A stretch of DNA of 64,000 bases from assembly GCA_905250075.1 (NCBI GenBank), contig CAJNOP010000122.1:188830-252829 (forward strand), in the 5' to 3' direction. The stretch's first letter is position 1; each line of letters starts with the position of its first letter. The position numbers were made by a program, and so were the translations under genes. Shown here one piece after another: positions 37,074 through 48,965 of this stretch. Under the pieces are notes generated by a model. That model saw nothing but the letters and a program-made list of their open reading frames with translations, was not told the origin of the DNA and made no database searches. This DNA is from Rotaria sp. Silwood1. Taxonomy: Eukaryota; Rotifera; Eurotatoria; Philodinida; Philodinidae.

Positions 37074-38417
37074 TTTTTCTAAAGAGATTAACAATAAAAT
37101 TATTCAAGGAAATATCAAATAAAGCCATCTTACTTCAATCAATGTCTTCTTGGTCGTTGGCAAGTTGAGAATAGAAATAATAGAGTGAGATGGAGAAAAA
37201 AAACCTATTGACAATTGTTATTTTTTTAATATAGTTGATGATTCTGTTTTTACAAAGAAAAATCTTTGATCGACTTCAACTTGATGTGTTCTGTTGGTTT
37301 TTTTTCTTGTAACAATGCAGAAAAAGCTTGCAGCATTATAATTCGATCGCAAATGCAAGAACGAAAAAAAAAAAGAGAATCGCACACTATTTGAATGTAT
37401 TATCGTCTTATAGGAAAGACGAAACCATAGTTGGGTTTCGAATCGTTGATTGACAAACAACAGAATTACTCAGTGATCAAAATATCACTATGGTTAGATT
37501 AACGAATTAGTTTCTGCAACAGTATGGTAAAAATTGTATTTATTTTATAACAAAAGTTGTGACATTAATGGATAAAACGTTACTCACTTAATGCAATCAA
37601 ATTTTTATTTCAGCCAGGATTTGGGTTGTGGATATGAGTGCAATTCATGAAATGATACATTTGATAGGCAAGGAATGAAAAAAAAGGGACACATTTTTGT
37701 ACTGTCAAAGAGACGAATGAAAACTTTCATCATGTGTAACAAACAGTCCTTATTAAAACAAAATGAATCAGTATCGAGTTTATTTTGTATCTAGAAGTGA
37801 CCTTCTCGAAAGTCGACCGCTTTCGTATTTAAGTGAACTTCATATTCAAACGAAATAAGAGACGAAATCACGGTTTGTTTGATTTAACTACATCAACAAA
37901 TATTAATTTATTCAGTTCGACAACAGTGATAGTGCAAACGATTTTGTTTTTCTGTTCTTTGCTAATATGTAAATGAAGCACATCTTAATATTGCATCATT
38001 GTCGTTATTATTGTGGATGATATAGAAATATGCTATCACTCGTCATCTTACGCACTTTTTTACATTACTCTTGAAAACTTCTCTCATTTCTCACAATATT
38101 TCAGCAAAGAAAAATATTACAATAGTCATATCACTGTGGAGGGATTTTTAAGGCAGAGTTCCTGGAAGAAAAAAATAGCGCATCCGTAATCAGCGTGGTC
38201 AATTACGCACATATCCGTCGAGATCTTGAGAAGGTACCTCTGCACCCAAGTGAAAATTCTTTGGACAAAACTCAATGCAAGAAAAGCAAAGAGAAAAGAA
38301 AAAGAAATAAATTTATTTGCAAAATTAATCGAAGTAGAAAGAGCAGACATAAAGCAAGAAGACTTCAATAGGAAGATTTTTATCAAATAAATTTAATTGA
38401 GCAATACAGTTTTAATT
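37074..38417. other. No gene seen
   Basis: AT-rich upstream region of the B-box/NHL gene, with short chance frames only. Confidence 0.5.
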
Positions 38418-38893
38418 TGAAAGAAAAAATATATAATATGCAGTAAAATAGAGAGTGTAACGACATTATGTATTTTTTCATTTATTAGAAATGAAGAAAA
38501 ATATATCTATTATAGAAATTCATGAATTTTCGACTTTCTTTCAAAGTCATCATCAGATGAACTACTAAATCTAATGCCAACATTAATTGAGATCACTTGC
38601 ATGACTATTACCACTATCAGTTAATATCTTTACCATATTTTTGACATCATAACTATATCTATTAACATATCCAATATAAACCTATTTTAGATGTTGTTTA
38701 TAATTCGAATGTACTCATAATAACTCCAACATGTAATATTACATTTAGTAGTTCATCTGAAGATGAGTTTGAAATAATATCGAAAATTCATAAATTTCTA
38801 TAATAGATGTGTTTTTCTACATTTCTAATAAATGAAAAAATACATTATGTCATTACACTCTCTATTTTACTACATTTTATTTATTTTCTTTCA
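38418..38893. mobile_element. Inverted-repeat (MITE-like) element
   Basis: TGAAAGAAAA at 38418 and TTTTCTTTCA ending at 38893 are the outer ends. Inside them AGTAAAATAGAGAGTGTAA (left) pairs with its complement near 38855-38873, and pairing continues through the CATTATGTATTTTTTCATT block and the ATCATCAGATGAACTACTAAAT block. Arms total about 170 bp around a loop of about 130 bp. No coding capacity and no clear target duplication. Confidence 0.7.
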
Positions 38894-40522
38894 GGGAGAT
38901 CTTTAACTCCCTACTATTCTATCTTGACTATTGATGATGGTATTTAAGCAAAATATCGATTGTATCTAACTGCCATTTAATAGCGATGATTTAGGATTTG
39001 GGTTTATTCATCATTGATTATGCAATTAATGATTACAAAAGATGGTAATTATTGACAAAGTATGGTCCTATCTTGATACAAGTCATTGCATTACAGATAA
39101 ATACTTTCCATAAAAACTATATAATTGCGCCATAGAAGATGACAGAATATTCTAATGTCAGCAGAGATGTCTCTCCTGACATAACATGGTCAGATTGATA
39201 AAGTCTCATACAAGTCGGTTGTATTTTATTGAGTATGATTTAATCGTTAATGCTAAATACTAGATCAAGTATATGATAGAACCATTTATAAAGCTTGTGT
39301 ACTCGGAACTTATATTTTTACGATATAAAAAAAGAAAGAAAAATTCTTGCACAGAATTGTATAGTGAAAGAGATCATTGTTTGTATTTATGAGCCTACCA
39401 ATCAAAGTTTTGATTTTTTTATGAGTTCTTCGTAGAATATTAACATATGTGGTGTCATCCTGTCCAATATATTTCTCTCAATAAATCTAGGATTGTCTAG
39501 AAAATGTAGTTCGTATCTAACTTTTTCCAATTCTATCGTTTTGTTTTGCACAGTTGAAAGAATCACTACATTTCCTGTTTACTTGGAATTCGTGATTCTT
39601 ATTCTCGAAATCGAAAACAATTACATCTAGACAACACAAGTTGGTTTGAACTCGATTAATGTAGCGTAAAAAGTAAAAGAAAATGCATCAGTACAGAAAG
39701 TTAAATCTAGTCGATTATACGTATGCTCATTTATTAACACTTACGTATGAACAATGGCAGAGCATAACTAGAATGAATGTGCCCACCAGTTAATATCTCA
39801 AATGTAATAGCATGCACGGAAACAATGCTAACATTCATCGGATTATATTATATGCGAGGAACTGAAAATAGATTTCATCATTAATGGCGAATGCTAGGTA
39901 AATTTGTAATTTTTGTCGGTCTTGTTTTATAGGTCGTAGTGGTATATCAATATCTACTTTGGAGAAAAAAGTTGTTCTTTTTGTTAGTACACAATCAATG
40001 ATTTGGTGTCAATATATGCAACGGACAAATGTAAACTTGGTAACAATAGTTTATTAAAGTATCCAGCTTCTATTGTTAGAAAATTTTCGACCTTTTATTG
40101 TTCATTCAGCAAAATCAATTCCAATTAAAGCACATTTCAGAAGAATTGCGTTGCCTTTTGTCGATTACAAGTACCAGTGAGATAGCAAGAAAAGTATGTA
40201 GAAAGAAAATGTCACTCTTATCTTTTCCTGATACAATGCAACTCTAATCTATATTGATCTGTCAAATTACTCGATATAATTTAGATGACATAATTGTCAT
40301 ACAAAATTTTCTAAATCGAACATCATCAACGTCTTAAGAGGGTGAATTGAAGTGTAGATATTGATGATGTGCTTTGATTTCACAATGGTTTGCACGTGTG
40401 GAAAGATAAAATAGTGTTGTGTTTTATATGTAAATAGAAACGACTAAAGCAAAAGAATACTGAAAATCTTCATACTCTGTTTATCAACCACATAAGATTG
40501 TCATCTACTATTCAAAACTGTT
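38894..40522. other. No gene seen
   Basis: AT-rich without supported exons; the end is the 5' flank of the acetyltransferase gene. Confidence 0.5.
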
Positions 40523-41020
40523 ATGTTAACCATTCGTCCTAGCCGCGAAGTTGATATTGCAGCCGTTACTGCAATCTACAGTTACTATGTATTGAGTAGT
40601 ACATGTACATTCGAAATTACATCACCTACCATAGATCAAATGGCTAGTCGATGTGAGGATGTTCTTAAGAATAATATGCCTTATCTTTTAGCAGAAGAAG
40701 CAGATTCGATCATTCGTTATGCTTACTGTACTTGGTTTAAACCACGAGCTGCTTATCGTTTCTCTATGGAGTCAACGATCTATCTTGATAAAGACATGTG
40801 TGGCAAACATTATGGTCGTCTATTGTTGAATGCTCTGCTGTCCGAAGCTGAATTAGTTGGTGTTTGAAAAATGATTGCATCTATTAGTGATTCAGTCAAT
40901 GAAATATCAATTAGTTCACATCGTATTGCTGGCTTTACTCATGTTGGTATATTAAAATCTTGTGGATGGAAATTTAATCGATGGATCGATGTAATAATTA
41001 TGAAAAAAAAGCGTGGGTGA
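40523..41020 (+). pseudogene. Phosphinothricin-acetyltransferase-like GNAT with one in-frame TGA
   Basis: One intronless frame of 165 codons plus stop, interrupted only by TGA at 40865-40867 (codon 115). It follows bacterial PAT-type N-acetyltransferases from end to end: IRPSREVDIAAVTAIY (motif C), YVLSSTCTFE, YLLAEEADSI, the YAYCTWFKPRAAYRFSMEST block, YLDKDMCGKHYGRLLLNALL (acetyl-CoA loop), then after the TGA KMIASISDSVNEISISSHR and AGFTHVGILKSCGWKFNRW. The TGA stands where relatives usually have Arg or another residue, so a CGA-to-TGA change would explain it. The acetyl-CoA loop is eroded (GKHYG for GxGxG/A) and GYAY has become RYAY. The intronless, bacterial-like form suggests horizontal origin followed by decay. 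Such enzymes acetylate amino-acid-like amines. Confidence 0.8.
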
Positions 41021-41496
41021 TGGGGATATCACAGCTCCGGAATAAATTGTCATGATTGTCCTTGAGAAACAAAAAAAATACAAAAATATGATTAGTTTTA
41101 ATCTCTAATCTGTCTTATGATAGATTTATATATTAATCGTTCTTTTTTAATATTCTATTTCGTTTTTATTTGAAATAGTAGAAAAATGTATGCTCTCTTA
41201 TTGAATTTTTGATTGGTTTCTCAAAACTTTCGAAATCTGTAGTGAATGATAAAAAAATTTATCAGGGATTGCAACAACATATTGATCATTTTGGTTCCGA
41301 ATATATAAGAAAACGAAGATTGAGAAGATTTAGTTCTCATGTCGAAGAGTATTTTCATTTTTAAATCATAAGTGTTATTTGGTTTTCTGCTTGTTCCTTC
41401 TTTAAAACCAAACAAGAAGTCTACTACAGTGAAGCTTTTTGAATGATCTCGGTAGAAATAATTCTTAAAGAAACCGAAAGTATTTATTATCAAATA
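41021..41496. other. No gene seen
   Basis: Short AT-rich stretch between the acetyltransferase and the mariner element. Confidence 0.5.
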
Positions 41497-43177
41497 CTTA
41501 GGGTGTACCAAAAGTTCGAATCATGATGTTTAAAATTTTATAAAACAGTAAATATTGAATGTTTTATTATGGGAGTATATAGTATAACGTCTCATCTTTA
41601 ATAATCTATAGAGCAGCTCTATCTTGGATTTACTTCTAACATCCTGCTAGATTAAGTCTATAATTTAGCGTCTATGCTAATATTTAACTAATCCTTGTCC
41701 AATGTCCAAGTATATTGTGGAACTTTCCATTGGTCACTTTCTCATCACATTTTATGACGTCATGTTCTAGAATATTACATTTCGATACTATATATAGATA
41801 AGAGGTCATTCACTGTCAGCTCATTTGTACCGCTCCCGACCTCAAATCGTGATAGAATCTGATTTCAACTTTAAAACGATCTATTAAACGTGACTGATGA
41901 ATTTAATCGATACTATATCAGAATTCGAACTATTTTGGGAATAGATTCAAAAACAATCTTCGACGAACTTACAGAAGCATTGGGTCCTGATGCTCCATCA
42001 TATTCAATGGTCTGAAAATGGGCGAAACGTTTTCGTGAAGGAAGAGAGGATGTCAGTGATGATCCTCGATATGGTCGTTCGATTTTGGTACTTACAGATG
42101 AAAATATTGAGCGTGTTCGACAAGTTATCGAAGATGACCCAAACTCAACTTATGATGATGTTACGGTTGAGACTGGTCTATCTCGTGGTACAATAGAACG
42201 AATTATTCATGATTGTCTAAAAATGAGAAAAGTTACATCAAGTTGGGTTGCTCATCAACTCACTGACGAACAAAAACAAGAACGATTTAGAATTTGTCGT
42301 CAAAATTTAGAGAAATTCAGAAACGGAACATGGCGGTTATGTGATATTATTACTGATGATGAGACATGGATTTATCACAGACAGATTGGTCAGAAGTCAA
42401 GCAATTCTACCTGAGTTGGTGAAAATGAAATACTAAGGACCGTTGTTCGTCGGAATAGATCTGAACCTAGAACACTGTTTTGCTTATTCTTTAAAATCAC
42501 TGGTCCTGTTCTTATACATAAAGTAGATAAAGGCAAGACTATTGATCACAACTACTATATTGAAAATTGTCTCATACCAGTTATCAATGAAATAAGAAAG
42601 AAAGGAAAATCATCACGCAGAAAATATAAACTGCTTCATGATAATGTGGTCGTCCTCATACTCATCGAGATGTTGTTAATTATTTAACAGAGGAAGATAT
42701 CGAAATAATCCCACATCCATCACATTCACCAGATCTTGCATCGTGTGACTTTTGGCTAAATGATTATATCAAGATGAATTTAGCTGATCACACAAACGAA
42801 GAATCGCTGGCTCAGAAGATTTCTACCATAGTGAAGAATATTCTAATAAGCGAGTTTAAAAAGACTTCCGATAAACTGTTAGAAAGGATGAAACTTTGTA
42901 TAGAAAATAATGGTGATTATTTTGAACATTTAATAAAATAAAACTACGAATATCTCTTTCTTTTCGTATTCTGGTTTTATGTTGTCAGGATCTTTTCTTG
43001 GCCATAAGTACTATAAATTTTATCTAGCAAGATGTTAGAATTAAATCCAAAATAGAGCTGCTCTACAGATTATTAAAGATGAGACGTTACACTATATATT
43101 TCCATAATACAACGTTCAATATTTACTGTTTTATTATATTTTAAACATTTTAATTCGAACTTTTGGTATACCCTAAG
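41497..43177 (+). mobile_element. mariner transposon with long inverted termini
   Basis: Begins CTTAGGGTGTACCAAAAGTT and ends with the complement (ACTTTTGGTATACCCTAAG), flanked by TA on both sides (41495-41496 and 43178-43179). The inverted termini extend about 165 bp, including the shared block around the AGAGCAGCTCTA/TAGAGCTGCTCT region. That is far longer than the roughly 30 bp of typical mariners. Total length 1681 bp. It carries one transposase gene, now broken. Confidence 0.9.
41890..42941 (+). pseudogene. mariner transposase, D,D34D type, inactivated
   Basis: The reading frame follows mariner transposases: an N-terminal helix-turn-helix region (SKTIFDELTEALG, then MV[stop]KWAKRFREGRED), a second one (TYDDVTVETGLSRGTIERII), the first catalytic Asp in TDDETWIYH, the second in KLLHDN and the third in HPSHSPDLASCDFWL, followed by a C-terminal region to the TAA at 42939-42941. 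Breaks: TGA at 42013-42015 where mariners have Trp, TGA at 42412-42414, and a frameshift near 42645 directly after HDN. It cannot make an active enzyme. Confidence 0.88.
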
Positions 43178-44748
43178 TATATTTATTTCCATGCATCCAA
43201 CGGTTTTGAATTTTTTCCCATATTTCGAAATTTGATTATTGAAAAATCATAAAAAATATTAGCTTCTCCCGAAAGCTATTTATAAAACTGTAAAACTAAA
43301 AATAGAGTTTTTGAAAAGTTTTTTGTAAAAATATTTAATAATCTATTACAGTACATCTTAGTACAAGCAAATATATGTCTGTTCAACGTCATCATGCCAT
43401 AGTATTTTCTCGTAAGTTTATATATGATTTTATTGCTTATGAAATTTTCTGTCAAACGATATGTAACACATAATTATTTACTTTTTCTGAAAACGCAAAA
43501 TACGTCATAAAAAACATTAGGTTAAAACTATGCGTTTTCATTTTCACACACATTTCACTGAGGATGCGTTTCTTTCGATGTGTTTGCGAAAGAAAAATCT
43601 GTCTCACATACTACACCCAGAATTTGATGGCGCATCTTTCTGCCGAAACGGATTTTTCTTGCAACGCACTATAGGCTTGATATCGCGAGCAAGGTTTAAA
43701 AAAAATACTATTGGACAGGAAAAAATGCACTTAATAGAAAAATCAGTAATTCTCAAAGAATACTCATCCAATCTTTATGAAAATTTTAGAGCATATACAA
43801 CTTTGAATGCTCTATAAAACCATATAAAAATTAAGTCAAAATATTGAGTTTGAAAATTTTTCAAAAATGCATACCCTAGGGGGGTCTATAAAGACTATAT
43901 GGCTTGTGAGGATCCCAGCTCCATCAAAGTCCGTTCGTCTTCAGTAAAAATTTGAGGGTATATGCAGTTTTAAATTCTCTACAAAATGGTTGAAAAAAAA
44001 TGGCGGTCGAGGGGGAGGGAATAAGCCCCCTTAATCATCTTTCTCATATTTATGTTACTTTAATTTTTATGAGATTTTTCTCCTTATGAACCATTTATTA
44101 TATTAAGAAAAAAGACCTTGCTGTTACATCAATGGTGAAATTAGTTTTTAGAAGACTTCAATGATAAAAATAATGAAATATTTTTTTATGAGGTCTATGC
44201 AATATGAAATAATTTCAAGAACGAACGAATAATATTGACATACATAGAGACAACAAATCCGTGGGTGTGTTTTTGCTTTGTTGATTAAAAGCAAAATAAA
44301 ATATCAACATGAAATATTGTGAGAAGCAAGAACATCTGTTTGTTCGATAGTTTTTATTCTTATAAAAGATAAGGTGCATTGACACTTTGATCATTTGCAC
44401 TTCATAATAGAATCAATTTTATTGAATAAAGTAAGTTGAATTAACCATTTGAAGGCGGACTTTTTCTTTATAAAAAGAATAAAATCGTAGTGCCAGAAGC
44501 AATTCTAACTTGAAACGTATTAACTATCATAATTGTTATACTGATTCTTGTTGCAAAGACACAAATAGAGGATTTTGAGATAGGAAAATGAATAAAACAC
44601 TCAAAGAATCTACTTGAACAAAGCCAGAGATTTCCATTTCTACTGGAATTTTCAAACCGTACATATACGGGCTTCGCTCTTCAAGGGTTAATAAAAATAT
44701 TTTTGAATAAAAGTTGTCATTTTCTAGAGGATATATTAAACAATAATA
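43178..44748. other. No supported gene
   Basis: A 95-codon frame at 43530-43817 has no family resemblance. Two stretches, about 43785-43890 and 43960-44035, share phrases (TTTTAGAGCATATAC / TTGAGGGTATATGCAG and a C- or G-rich run), hinting at a decayed duplicated unit. Confidence 0.4.
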
Positions 44749-45139
44749 ATGAATTGTGTTCGATTGACATTTATTCTTCTTAGCGTATTCATCGCTATTA
44801 TTCATTGTTCAGTTACTTTTCGACGAGAAAATCAAGATGAAATTGATCCAATTGATTTAATACGAGACAATTATGGATGTGATGCTGTTGTTAAAAGTTG
44901 TGGAAATAAAGGCAAGTGTTGTGACACTCATGATGCTTGTTATAAACGACATGGCTGCAGTGCTATCAGTTGGGTTTATTTGTGTAAGTGAAATTTCATT
45001 CATTACAGTTTCATTTGTTGGTGTTTTAGGGGGAAATTGTCGACAATGCAATTTAGATGTAATGGCTTGTGTTGTCAGACAAAATCCTGGTGTAAGTTCA
45101 TGTTGTTCAGCAAAAAATTGTGGACAAGCACGACCATAA
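44749..45139 (+). CDS. Secreted phospholipase-A2-like protein
   Basis: Two exons, 44749-44983 and 45030-45139, join at phase 1 (TTGT|GTAAGT ... TTTTAG|GG) to give 114 residues. Residues 1-20 are a signal peptide (LTFILLSVFIAIIHC). The core KCCDTHDACYKRHGC carries the CCxxHDxCY signature of secreted phospholipases A2, with the catalytic His followed by Asp. Further cysteines follow (CRQCNLDVMAC, CCSAKNC), implying several disulfides. The calcium-binding loop before the core (YGCDAVVKSCGNKG) is not a clean YGCYCGxGG, so activity is uncertain. Poly(A) signal at 45251. Secreted PLA2s hydrolyse the sn-2 ester of phospholipids; here a digestive or defence role is only a guess. Confidence 0.75.
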
Positions 45140-46143
45140 TCTCTACTTCTTCATGTTGAGTGCAATATACCTTTTATTAAACTAAAATATCCCCTAATTC
45201 TATCTCTATAAAGAAAACTGTGTCTATTAAAAAATGAAATGAGAATTTTTAATAAAAATAAATCAATTGGTATAAAACCAAGGATGATTAATAATTTGAT
45301 CAATAGATTAAGTTATGATTGATGTCGAAATTGTTGAGCAAATATTGGAACTTGAATAGATTAACACGAAGGACAATTAATAGAAATACTTCGAAGAGAT
45401 TGATATAAATTTTCTGAATACATTATATTTAATTCTGTTGGTTTACGAATAAATTTCATAATTGCAGAATCAATAAATCTAATTGGATGTTGATTATCAT
45501 TATTCATTATAAAAATATTTCCTGAATTAAGATCATGATTGACGAAAATTGGTACACAAATCATCAGCTTGAGACGTCGTTTTATGCTTTTACTACTAGA
45601 GAAATTAATATTTTATGACACAAAGCCAACAATTTTGGTATGCTTGATGTGTTATCCAGGCCGAATATTATATGGATGGATCAGACCAACGAAAATTTCA
45701 AAATTCAGCCTGAGTTTATGGCCACCTGGCAGTTCTGATCAATCTTAATTAGTTGAAATCCCATTATTCTGTGTTCTAAAATAGTTACTTTTTAGAATAC
45801 ACGCTACGTTCTATAATTTGATACAAATTCTATTATAGAAAGACAGTTTTTGCCAGATATTAGATTTTTCAAATAAGACTTTAATAATCACACTTTGTTT
45901 GCTGAAGAAATTTAAGAGAAGAGAGTCTATAAATCAGCTTGTGCCCTCATAATTTTTCACAGAAAAAATTCTTTCTTGATAAATTTTTATCTGTGTGTTC
46001 CACGCCTTCTTCAAATAGCGCTGCCTATGGAGCTATTGAATTGAAGATTTGTTACTGGAGTCTTTGTATCCTAATAATTTCCTTGTTCTTGGAATAAATT
46101 ATAATTTTGTGCATTGTTTTCTATTACAACGTTAGCGTCTGCA
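45140..46143. other. No intact gene; kinase-like fragment inside
   Basis: Apart from the small kinase-like remnant noted separately, this stretch shows no supported feature. Confidence 0.45.
45361..45600 (-). pseudogene. Protein-kinase catalytic-loop fragment
   Basis: The frame reads RRLKLMICVPIFVNHDLNSGNIFI, then PIRFIDSAIMKFI. HDLNSGNI is like the HRDLxxxN catalytic loop of kinases or kinase-like phosphotransferases, with IDSA at the place of DFG about 17 residues later. There is no glycine-rich loop, no VAIK lysine and no C-lobe around it, and a stop follows about 30 codons downstream. It is a remnant, or chance resemblance cannot be excluded. Confidence 0.35.
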
Positions 46144-46276
46144 TTAATGTATGGGTGTTTAGATGTTGGTGTGAATTAATACGATGAAGATCCACATCGC
46201 TCACACAGATCCACATCCACACTCACACCCCACCCATCCGCACTCACACCAACGCCCACGCCCACACACCCACCCT
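46144..46276. repeat. Telomere-like hairpin island, C-rich arm long
   Basis: A short G-rich arm (GGGTGTTTAGATGTTGGTGT), a loop, then a long C-rich run of CCACACTCACACC and CCCACGCCCACAC variants to 46276. It lies at the 3' side of the decayed NHL gene. Confidence 0.75.
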
Positions 46277-46381
46277 CAGTACATTAAATAATGTGGTGGC
46301 TTTATAACTGAGTAAAAAGAGAAGATAGAATGATTGTTAAAACGTTGTTGAATGGAGAAGAATTACATCGGTTGATATTTC

Positions 46382-48965
46382 TTATAGTTTAGCAAATTTC
46401 GTAACATGATGAGCACCATTTTCAATAACATATAAATTATTTTGTGAATCTAATTTGATATCATATGGAGTGGATAAACTACTTCCACCAGTTCCACTTT
46501 CAGCAATAGTGATACCTATCGAACTACCATTGCAGAAAAGTTGAATTCGAGAATTATCACGATCATTCACATATATGTTTTGCCATTGATCTAATATTAT
46601 TCCTGCTGGAGTTTGTAATTGACTTGAACTTGATCCGGAACTTGCAACAAGACCAGCCACGATCGTACCACTTGAAGCGCCTACTTACCATTTCATCACA
46701 TTATCACTGACACCCGTATTGCTAATATATAAGTTTTGATTAGCCTCATCATAATAGAGGCCAGCAGGTCCTGACAATAAATTTGTTGTCGAGCCTAATG
46801 ATGAAAAAGAAAAGGAAAATTGTTATTGTACACCTGACTCTGTCAAATTGGACATTCATAAATTCTATCGTTCGATGCAAACTGACGGAAAGGGATGAAA
46901 CAATCCAGACGATAAAAAATATGCAAATAATTATTAGGAGTGATATGACGAAATACGTTCTTTTGTCGTCGAAGACGTTTCACCAAGATACAAAATAGTT
47001 CGTTTTGAGGACAAATGAAATGAATCACTCTTCTGAATGAATGTTGTTCTGCTTTTCAAAAACGTTAAATCGCACATACTAGTGAGATCTTATTATCAAC
47101 CTATGAAGGAATTAATAGGATTTTCGGTTGAAAATAACTATTAGAGAACTTTGAACGCTTTATAATTTCTTTATTACAATTATAATCATTCACATAGGAC
47201 GATAGATAGGCTCTCTGCCTTTCTAAGTACCTGATGAACCTGAAATACCAGCAACGACAACATTTGATGATGCACCAGGAGCCCATATTGTCACACACTG
47301 ATTTCGATATTCTGACACAAATACATTTAAGCTCGAATCTACCCATATACCGTATGGATAATTCACTTGATTTAGTAAAAGCCCAATAAATATGCAAGTT
47401 GGCGCAGATAATTGATTTAAAGCAGTGCCACGTATGTCATTCCCTGCGTATGTAACACCGATAGCATTCCAATATGTTCCATTAAAACCTAAAATCAAAG
47501 AACAAAAGCTGAGAATATTCAATATTGAATAAAAATAATCGTTGTATCTATACGCACATGGATTGCTCGATGAAGCTGTAGCTGTCGTTGAGGTCGCACC
47601 TGAGATCGTAGCTGAAGTCGTAGCTGTACCTGACGTTGTAGATGCAGTACCAAGACAGAACATTAGAGATAAATATTTGAATGTTATTTGAAAAATAGGA
47701 CTTTCAATCAAATTCTTAGATGAAATCCAAATGTCTTCGCTTGTAGATTAAATTCTAGCTGAAAATTTATGTTAGCTTCATTCATGCAAGTGATCATACA
47801 ACTACATAAGTTTTCTTCATACTGTGAAAACTATAGGAATAAGTAAAGAATTCTCAACATCGTAGTTTCAAATCTTCTCAAATTAATTTAGTCGTCAAGG
47901 CTAAATGCATGTTTCATTTAAACTTATTTCAGTAAAAGGTGACGTTTTCTATTAGATAATAATACAAGTATCAATTTTTGCATCGCAACATCATATTGTG
48001 AAGCATTTCTAACTGACGAGGGAACATTCCCAAGTGATACCCGCCGTTTCAGCTCATATTGTACCCAAAAGTAAATCTCGGTAAGACTAAAGAAAGTCTA
48101 AAATGGTTCGTGCCAGTGCGCCCTTGGAGCCGAGTTATGCCTAATTTACAGAATTTTCGGCCCTTTTTAGGGTACTGATCGAAAAATCCAATTACGAAGT
48201 TTCCATCTGAAATTTCTAACATAGATAGATATAGTGACACCTAGAATATCCTGAAAGTTTCACCCGAATAGAATGTTCCTATGTGGAGATATTGGATCTC
48301 CAAAAAATAGTCATTTGCGACAGATATTTCACAAAAGTCGAGTTTAATTGAAAATGCAATAACTCGACAAAGGAACATTCTATTCGGTTGAAACTTCCAG
48401 GATATTCTAGGTGTAACTATATCTATCTATGTTAGAAATTTCAGATGGAAACTTCGTAATTTGATTTTTCGATCAGTACCCGAAAAAGGGTCGATCATTC
48501 AATAAATTAGGCATAACTCGGCTCCAAAGGCGCAATGGCACGAACCCTTTTTAGACTTTCTCTAGTCTTACAGAGATCTACTTTTGGGTACAATATGAGC
48601 TGAAACGGCGGGTATCACTTGGGAATGTTTCCTCGTGAGAGAAAAATCAATTCATCTATGAAAAGATTTGGAATTATATAAACAATTATGTAAATAAACA
48701 AATAATATGCTGTTACTTACCTTGTGTCGTTTAGGTTGTTGATTGGATGCGAAGAATAAGAAGTGCTATGGCAGCAGCAATGGCAAGCATCAAATAAGGT
48801 AATACACAACCAAAGATCAACCACGCTGCTTCTCATCTTCAATATATAATCATCATGAAACACATAAAAGACAAGAAAAAATACTTGCCTGCTACATTTC
48901 TTTTTTTTCTTTGGATCTTTGTGATAATTTTCTGTAGTACCTCGTTGATCTGACTCGGTCTCCAT
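46382..48965 (-). pseudogene. Decayed NHL-repeat membrane protein
   Basis: Pieces in order: a cytoplasmic start from the ATG at 48965 (ESDQRGTTENYHKDPKKKKK); a membrane segment about 48840-48740 (WLIFGCVLPYLMLAIAAAIA); a Ser/Thr-rich mucin-like stretch about 47670-47570; then NHL repeats from about 47510 (GTALNQLSAPT, NYPYGIWVDSSLNVFVSEY), continuing after a good phase-1 intron (47230-46795) with LSGPAGLYYDEANQNLYISN to 46382. Breaks: a TAA shortly after the membrane segment, splice phases that do not match before the NHL block, loss of part of one repeat, and an in-frame TAA after NVMKW near 46690. A 619-bp foldback element lies between the membrane and mucin-like exons. Intact relatives would expose an NHL propeller outside the cell. 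Confidence 0.65.
48017..48635. mobile_element. Foldback element, CGAGGGAACATT terminal family
   Basis: Left end CGAGGGAACATTCCCAAGTG; the right end is its near-exact complement ending at 48635. Arms of about 265 bp enclose a loop of about 90 bp (48283-48375). TGA occurs immediately outside both ends (48014-48016 and 48636-48638), a possible 3-bp target duplication. The first 15 bases match the element at 22406-23029, but the arm interiors do not. It lies within the decayed NHL gene. Confidence 0.82.

Noticed and set aside
40865-40867. TGA as a recoded sense codon, because TGA also interrupts the SLC44, PLE and mariner frames
   Set aside because: Intact genes here contain no internal TGA, the other breaks include TAA and frameshifts, and mariner TGA fits simple Trp decay. 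Ordinary nonsense mutation is simpler.
43530-43817. 95-codon plus-strand frame
   Set aside because: No domain, no neighbouring exon and unremarkable composition.
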